Shown: positions 61,182-64,000 of the stretch, piece after piece
Position numbering within the stretch: position 1 is the stretch's first letter
Layout of the letters: each line of letters begins with the position of its first letter
DNA from: Paraburkholderia aspalathi
GTDB taxonomy: Bacteria > Pseudomonadota > Gammaproteobacteria > Burkholderiales > Burkholderiaceae
NCBI RefSeq assembly: GCF_900116445.1
Contig: NZ_FPBH01000003.1
Coordinates: forward strand, 1 to 64,000
DNA length: 64,000 nucleotides
Direction of reading: 5' to 3'
Notes under the pieces: model-generated
Databases searched by the model: none
The model's input: only the letters and a program-made list of their open reading frames with translations
Told to the model about the DNA's origin: nothing
Position numbers and translations under genes: made by a program

Positions 61182-62165
61182 CTACAAAATCCTGCTGCGC
61201 AGCAATTCAGTATTGCTCGATCTCTGTTGTACCGGGCCGACGCACGCTTCGTTTTGTCCCTGATTTTCCGGCGGTTTCTGACGATAACGTTCCACGACGA
61301 AATCGACGAAACCGCGCAAAGCAGCCGCCATGTACGGTTGCCCTGAATACAGCAGCCACACAGTACGTTCGTCTCCGCAAAGCGTCGCGTCGTCCAGCAA
61401 CGCACGCAAGCTGCCGTCGGCCAGTTCGTTCTGCACGAACGAACGTGATAAGCGTGCGATGCCGAGTCCCGCTTGCACTGCGCGCTTGACGACCTGAGGA
61501 CTTTGCATGTTCATGATCGGCTGCACGACGACGCGTTGTGTGCCGTGGACATCGCGAAACTCCCAGTAACGGCTTGGCGCATCCGACGCAACGAGCACGT
61601 CGTGCGAGACCAGTTCGCCCGGTGTGCTCGGCGCCGGGCGACGCGCCAGATAGTCCGGACTGGCAACAATCACGTCGCGTGTTTGCGCGAGCGGCCGGCA
61701 CACCAGTGATGAATCACGCAAGCGACGTTCCGCACTGAAACAGATGTCGAACTCGCTGGTCGTGACGTCGCTCATATTGTCGAACACGGTCAGTTCAAAA
61801 CTCATGCGGGGTTGCTGGGCCCGATAAGCGGCTAGCACGTCCGGCAGATCTGTGGTCGCGTACAGCGACGACGCTGCGATCCGCAACGAACCGGCCGGCT
61901 GGCCCACTGCGGAGGCAATACATTCGTCCATGTCATCGAGCTGCCTGAGCAAGTCGATGCAGCGCTTCCAATACAGTTCGCCCGTCCCCGTCAGCGACAC
62001 GCGCCGCGTAGTGCGGCTGACCAGCCGAACGCCCAAGTGTTCTTCCAGCGTCGCGACAGCGCGCGTGACCACCGAACCGGAAATGCCCAATTGCTTGGCG
62101 GCTTCCGCAAAATTCAGACACTCCGCGACTTTGGCGAAGATGCGTATTGAAGCCAACTGGTTCAT
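61182..62165 (-). CDS. LysR-family transcriptional regulator
   Basis: A 327-residue regulator. The N-terminal helix-turn-helix is NFAEAAKQLGISGSVVTRAVATLEEHLGVRL, followed by SRTTRRVSLTGTGELYW and the type II periplasmic-binding-like effector domain (GSLRIAASSLYATTDLPDVLAAY onward). The RTTR-x-SLT pattern places it in the large LysR subgroup close to DNA-binding regulators of porins and efflux genes. ATG 62165 after GGAGA is preferred over the longer frame. It is directly upstream of the porin in the same orientation. Confidence 0.93.
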   Translation of the reverse strand: MNQLASIRIFAKVAECLNFAEAAKQLGISGSVVTRAVATLEEHLGVRLVSRTTRRVSLTGTGELYWKRCIDLLRQLDDMDECIASAVGQPAGSLRIAASSLYATTDLPDVLAAYRAQQPRMSFELTVFDNMSDVTTSEFDICFSAERRLRDSSLVCRPLAQTRDVIVASPDYLARRPAPSTPGELVSHDVLVASDAPSRYWEFRDVHGTQRVVVQPIMNMQSPQVVKRAVQAGLGIARLSRSFVQNELADGSLRALLDDATLCGDERTVWLLYSGQPYMAAALRGFVDFVVERYRQKPPENQGQNEACVGPVQQRSSNTELLRSRIL

Positions 62166-62413
62166 TGTGTTCTCCGGCGCACACCGGATGACAGGCTTTG
62201 GGCGCAATACGGCTGTGTGGGGGGGTGAGAAACCATAGAGGGCACTCCATCTGCTGGATGTCGAGCTCCACGCGGGGGCAGGAACCGCATCGCTACGATG
62301 CTTGCCTGACCGTGGGAGGTTAGTTCTCAGCATAGCGGCCACTTCGTTACCCTAAGCCGTCCGGCAGATTACAGGACAGTTATTTTCATGGTCTGGATTT
62401 ATTTAACGTGCCC

Positions 62414-62657
62414 TTAAGATTTAAAGATATAAAAGGCGCCGCTTTTACTGTCCTCAATGCCGGAGTCGGGTTGCGGCGTGAGTGCGATGGTTTTACCGAC
62501 CTTGAAGCGCGTCGTGTCGACTACCTTGACGTCCGCGTCGCCTGCGTCGGCTATCAGCAGTTCCTTGCCTCGATTTGCCAGCAGAATCTTGTGCGGCGCT
62601 TTCGCAGCCGGCCAGGCAGAGGCCAACGGCAGCCAGCAGGCGAAGGTGAATCTTCAT
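62414..62657 (-). pseudogene. Frameshifted remnant of a beta-propeller-like (YVTN/YncE-type) lipoprotein
   Basis: ATG 62657 opens MKIHLRLLAAVGLCLAGC, a clear lipoprotein signal with lipobox, but this frame then becomes low-complexity Arg-rich sequence. The neighbouring frame, continuing from the same point, reads HKILLANRGKELLIADAG and VVDTTRFKVGKTIALTP, the pattern of a YVTN-type propeller blade, and stops at 62414. A one-base shift near the lipobox therefore splits the protein. At about 80 residues it is also far shorter than a full propeller of about 330, so it is an eroded remnant. Its start overlaps the stop of the upstream remnant. Confidence 0.65.
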
Positions 62658-62959
62658 CAGTTTGCTCGCAAAAATCCGGAACTTTCTCTGAAGGTAAAGA
62701 CCGGCACCACACGGTTGATGCGACGGAGCCAGACAAGAAGATCGAGACAAGACCCATGAGGCAACACCATGTTCACGACGACCAGTGCATAACGCGCGGT
62801 GACGAGTGCGAGTTTCGCCTCACGATCGTCCGAGTGAATCTGAGAAGCGCGGCCAAAGTTCTTTAGAGACGAGCGGAATGGATCTTCCGGGTCCTGGAGT
62901 AGGTCCGACAATATGACTGTCGCGTACCGATAGTGCACAACCACACCATATCCGGGCAC
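62657..62959 (-). pseudogene. Truncated response-regulator receiver remnant
   Basis: A 100-residue frame whose middle and end, FRSSLKNFGRASQIHSDDRE then ARYALVVVNMVLPHGSCLDL, resemble a receiver domain, but the phospho-acceptor Asp is replaced by Asn in VVVNMVLP. The N-terminal Asp pair is not seen, and no output domain follows. The GTG start has no ribosome site. It ends in a TGATG overlap with the lipoprotein remnant, showing that the two were once coupled. Confidence 0.55.
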
Positions 62960-63303
62960 TGACCGGACGATTACATTTTCGTCATGTGTCTCGAGCGAAG
63001 CGTAGTCCTGCTAACTCAATGGAGGAGATTGCAGCGCGCATAGCGCGCGATCGAAGAGAACACGTTGCGAGCACACAACGAAGAGCGTCCCATAGCTTTT
63101 CAGATACCTTATCCTCGGGTCACGAATTTTGTGCCCTTATTCCTTACGGGCTCTCGGGTATAGCCACATGCACAAGAGAACCAGCGATTCTGAATTGGTG
63201 TAGCGGACGAGAACCGCATCCATTCCGACGATTAATATGCCGTGGGCTTCATCTCAAGGAAGTTGAGCCTTTCGAACATCTATTTCGCTTCGGAGAACCT
63301 GAA
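62960..63303. other. Intergenic region upstream of the porin pseudogene
   Basis: A 344-bp stretch with no gene that I can support; a plus-strand frame at 62986-63306 has no family features. GGAGA at 63292-63296 before the porin pseudogene ATG is a well-formed ribosome site, so the pseudogene's translation signals are still intact. Confidence 0.4.
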
Positions 63304-64000
63304 TGAAAAAGAAGTCGTTGTTTGCAGTTAGTACGTTGTGCCTTGCGGCAAGCGCTGCCCATGCGCAAAGCAGCGTCACACTATAAGGTTTGATCGATGC
63401 AGGTCTGACCTATACCAACAATCAGCACGGCCAGAAAAACTTCCAGGCGACCAGCGGCGACACGAACGGTAGCCGTTGGGGACTGCGTGGCGCAGAGGAT
63501 CTTGGCGGTGGACTGAAAGCCATCTTCACATTGGAAAACGGGTTTAGCATTCAAAGCGGCTCGCTCGGTCAAGGCGGTCGCATGTTTGGACGCCAGGCGT
63601 TCGTCGGTCTGTCTAGCGAATCGTATGGTGCGCTGACCGCCGGTCGTCAGTACGATTCCGTGGTCGATTATCTTGGCCCACTTTCGTTGACCGGCACACA
63701 GTATGGCGGCACGCATTTCGCCCACCCGTACGACAACGACAACTTGGACAACTCGTTCCGGGTCAGCAATTCGGTCAAGTATCAAAGCGTCAACTACGGT
63801 GGCTTCAAGTTCGGCGGTCTGTACGGTTTTTCCAATCAGGCAGGCGGATTCGCGTCTAATCGCGCGTACAGCATTGGCGCGTCGTATAACTGGGGACCGT
63901 TGAATGCAGCAGTCGGCTATCTTCAACTGAACAACTCGGGTTCGACATTTTCGACGGGTGCGGTTTCCGACGACGCGACGTTTAGCGCGGGCAACCAGCG
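63304..64000 (+). pseudogene. Porin pseudogene with frameshift and nonsense codon (runs off the window)
   Basis: ATG 63304 gives a normal porin signal peptide start (MKKKSLFAVSTLCLAASAA), then a one-base deletion near 63359-63361 (GCTGCCATGC where GCTGCCCATGC is expected) shifts the frame. In the restored frame the conserved Tyr of SSVTLYG is a TAA stop at 63384-63386. Beyond it an uninterrupted porin frame continues to the window edge: SRWGLRGAEDLGGGLKAIF, GGRMFGRQAFVGLSSESYGA and FKFGGLYGFSNQAGGF. These match the intact porin at 59911-61065 closely. Both lesions would have to be repaired to make protein. A sequencing error could explain one of them but hardly both. Confidence 0.8.

Overview
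The window is high-GC DNA with Burkholderiaceae character, most like Paraburkholderia, Caballeronia or Burkholderia sensu lato. Signs are the complete liv operon order, a Burkholderia-type porin under a LysR gene, a DUF2844 protein, many GTG/TTG starts with good ribosome sites, and dense coding with long spurious antisense ORFs. This is inferred from family content, not from a marker gene. I see no rRNA, tRNA, CRISPR array, integrase or insertion sequence.

Layout. 1-10035 is catabolic and housekeeping: the tail of a CitE/HpaI-like gene, an aldehyde dehydrogenase, a VOC protein and a quinone reductase, a branched-chain amino acid type ABC transporter (livJ-H-M-G-F), a PaaI-like thioesterase and a carboxylesterase. 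10191-20310 (minus strand) is an eleven-gene atypical type II secretion system with PilM/N/O-like inner-membrane parts. Directly upstream are a NarL-type response regulator and a SCO1/SenC copper protein, with a divergent soluble NarX-type histidine kinase and a second, paralogous response regulator. 24519-28276 holds a lytic transglycosylase, a CcsA/ResC-type cytochrome c assembly protein and a diheme cytochrome c lipoprotein. 28303-29688 is a Cyc2-like outer-membrane cytochrome-porin fusion. 29986-45455 is a tight seven-gene operon: two complementary multicopper-oxidase-like proteins, a 2756-residue cupredoxin/beta-helix protein, a small exported protein, two LolA-like paralogues and a cytochrome c fused to a periplasmic-binding-protein-like domain. 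46818-49234 is a small operon (short exported protein, DUF2946, CxxCxC beta-barrel, TlpA thioredoxin). 49537-56546 is a sugar or sugar-acid ABC uptake and catabolism operon with a divergent IclR regulator. 56654-64000 has a DUF2844 protein, a chemoreceptor, a LysR-porin pair and a decaying segment with three broken genes, ending in a porin pseudogene that runs off the window.

How it fits together. I read 10-49 kb as one functional island for extracellular redox chemistry. A dedicated secretion machine would export a large multicopper complex; SCO1, DUF2946 and TlpA proteins would serve copper and thiol handling; CcsA and several c-type cytochromes, including a porin-embedded one, would connect it to the electron-transfer chain. 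Three of its operons (upstream of 29688, 45455 and 49234), and more weakly a fourth (upstream of 21742), share an upstream element of about 30 bp in the same orientation. The closest remembered precedent is Geobacter sulfurreducens, where an atypical type II system (OxpG) exports the multicopper protein OmpB; bacterial Mn(II) oxidases such as MofA and MnxG are also large multicopper proteins. Whether this island oxidises or reduces Mn, Fe or another substrate cannot be read from the sequence.
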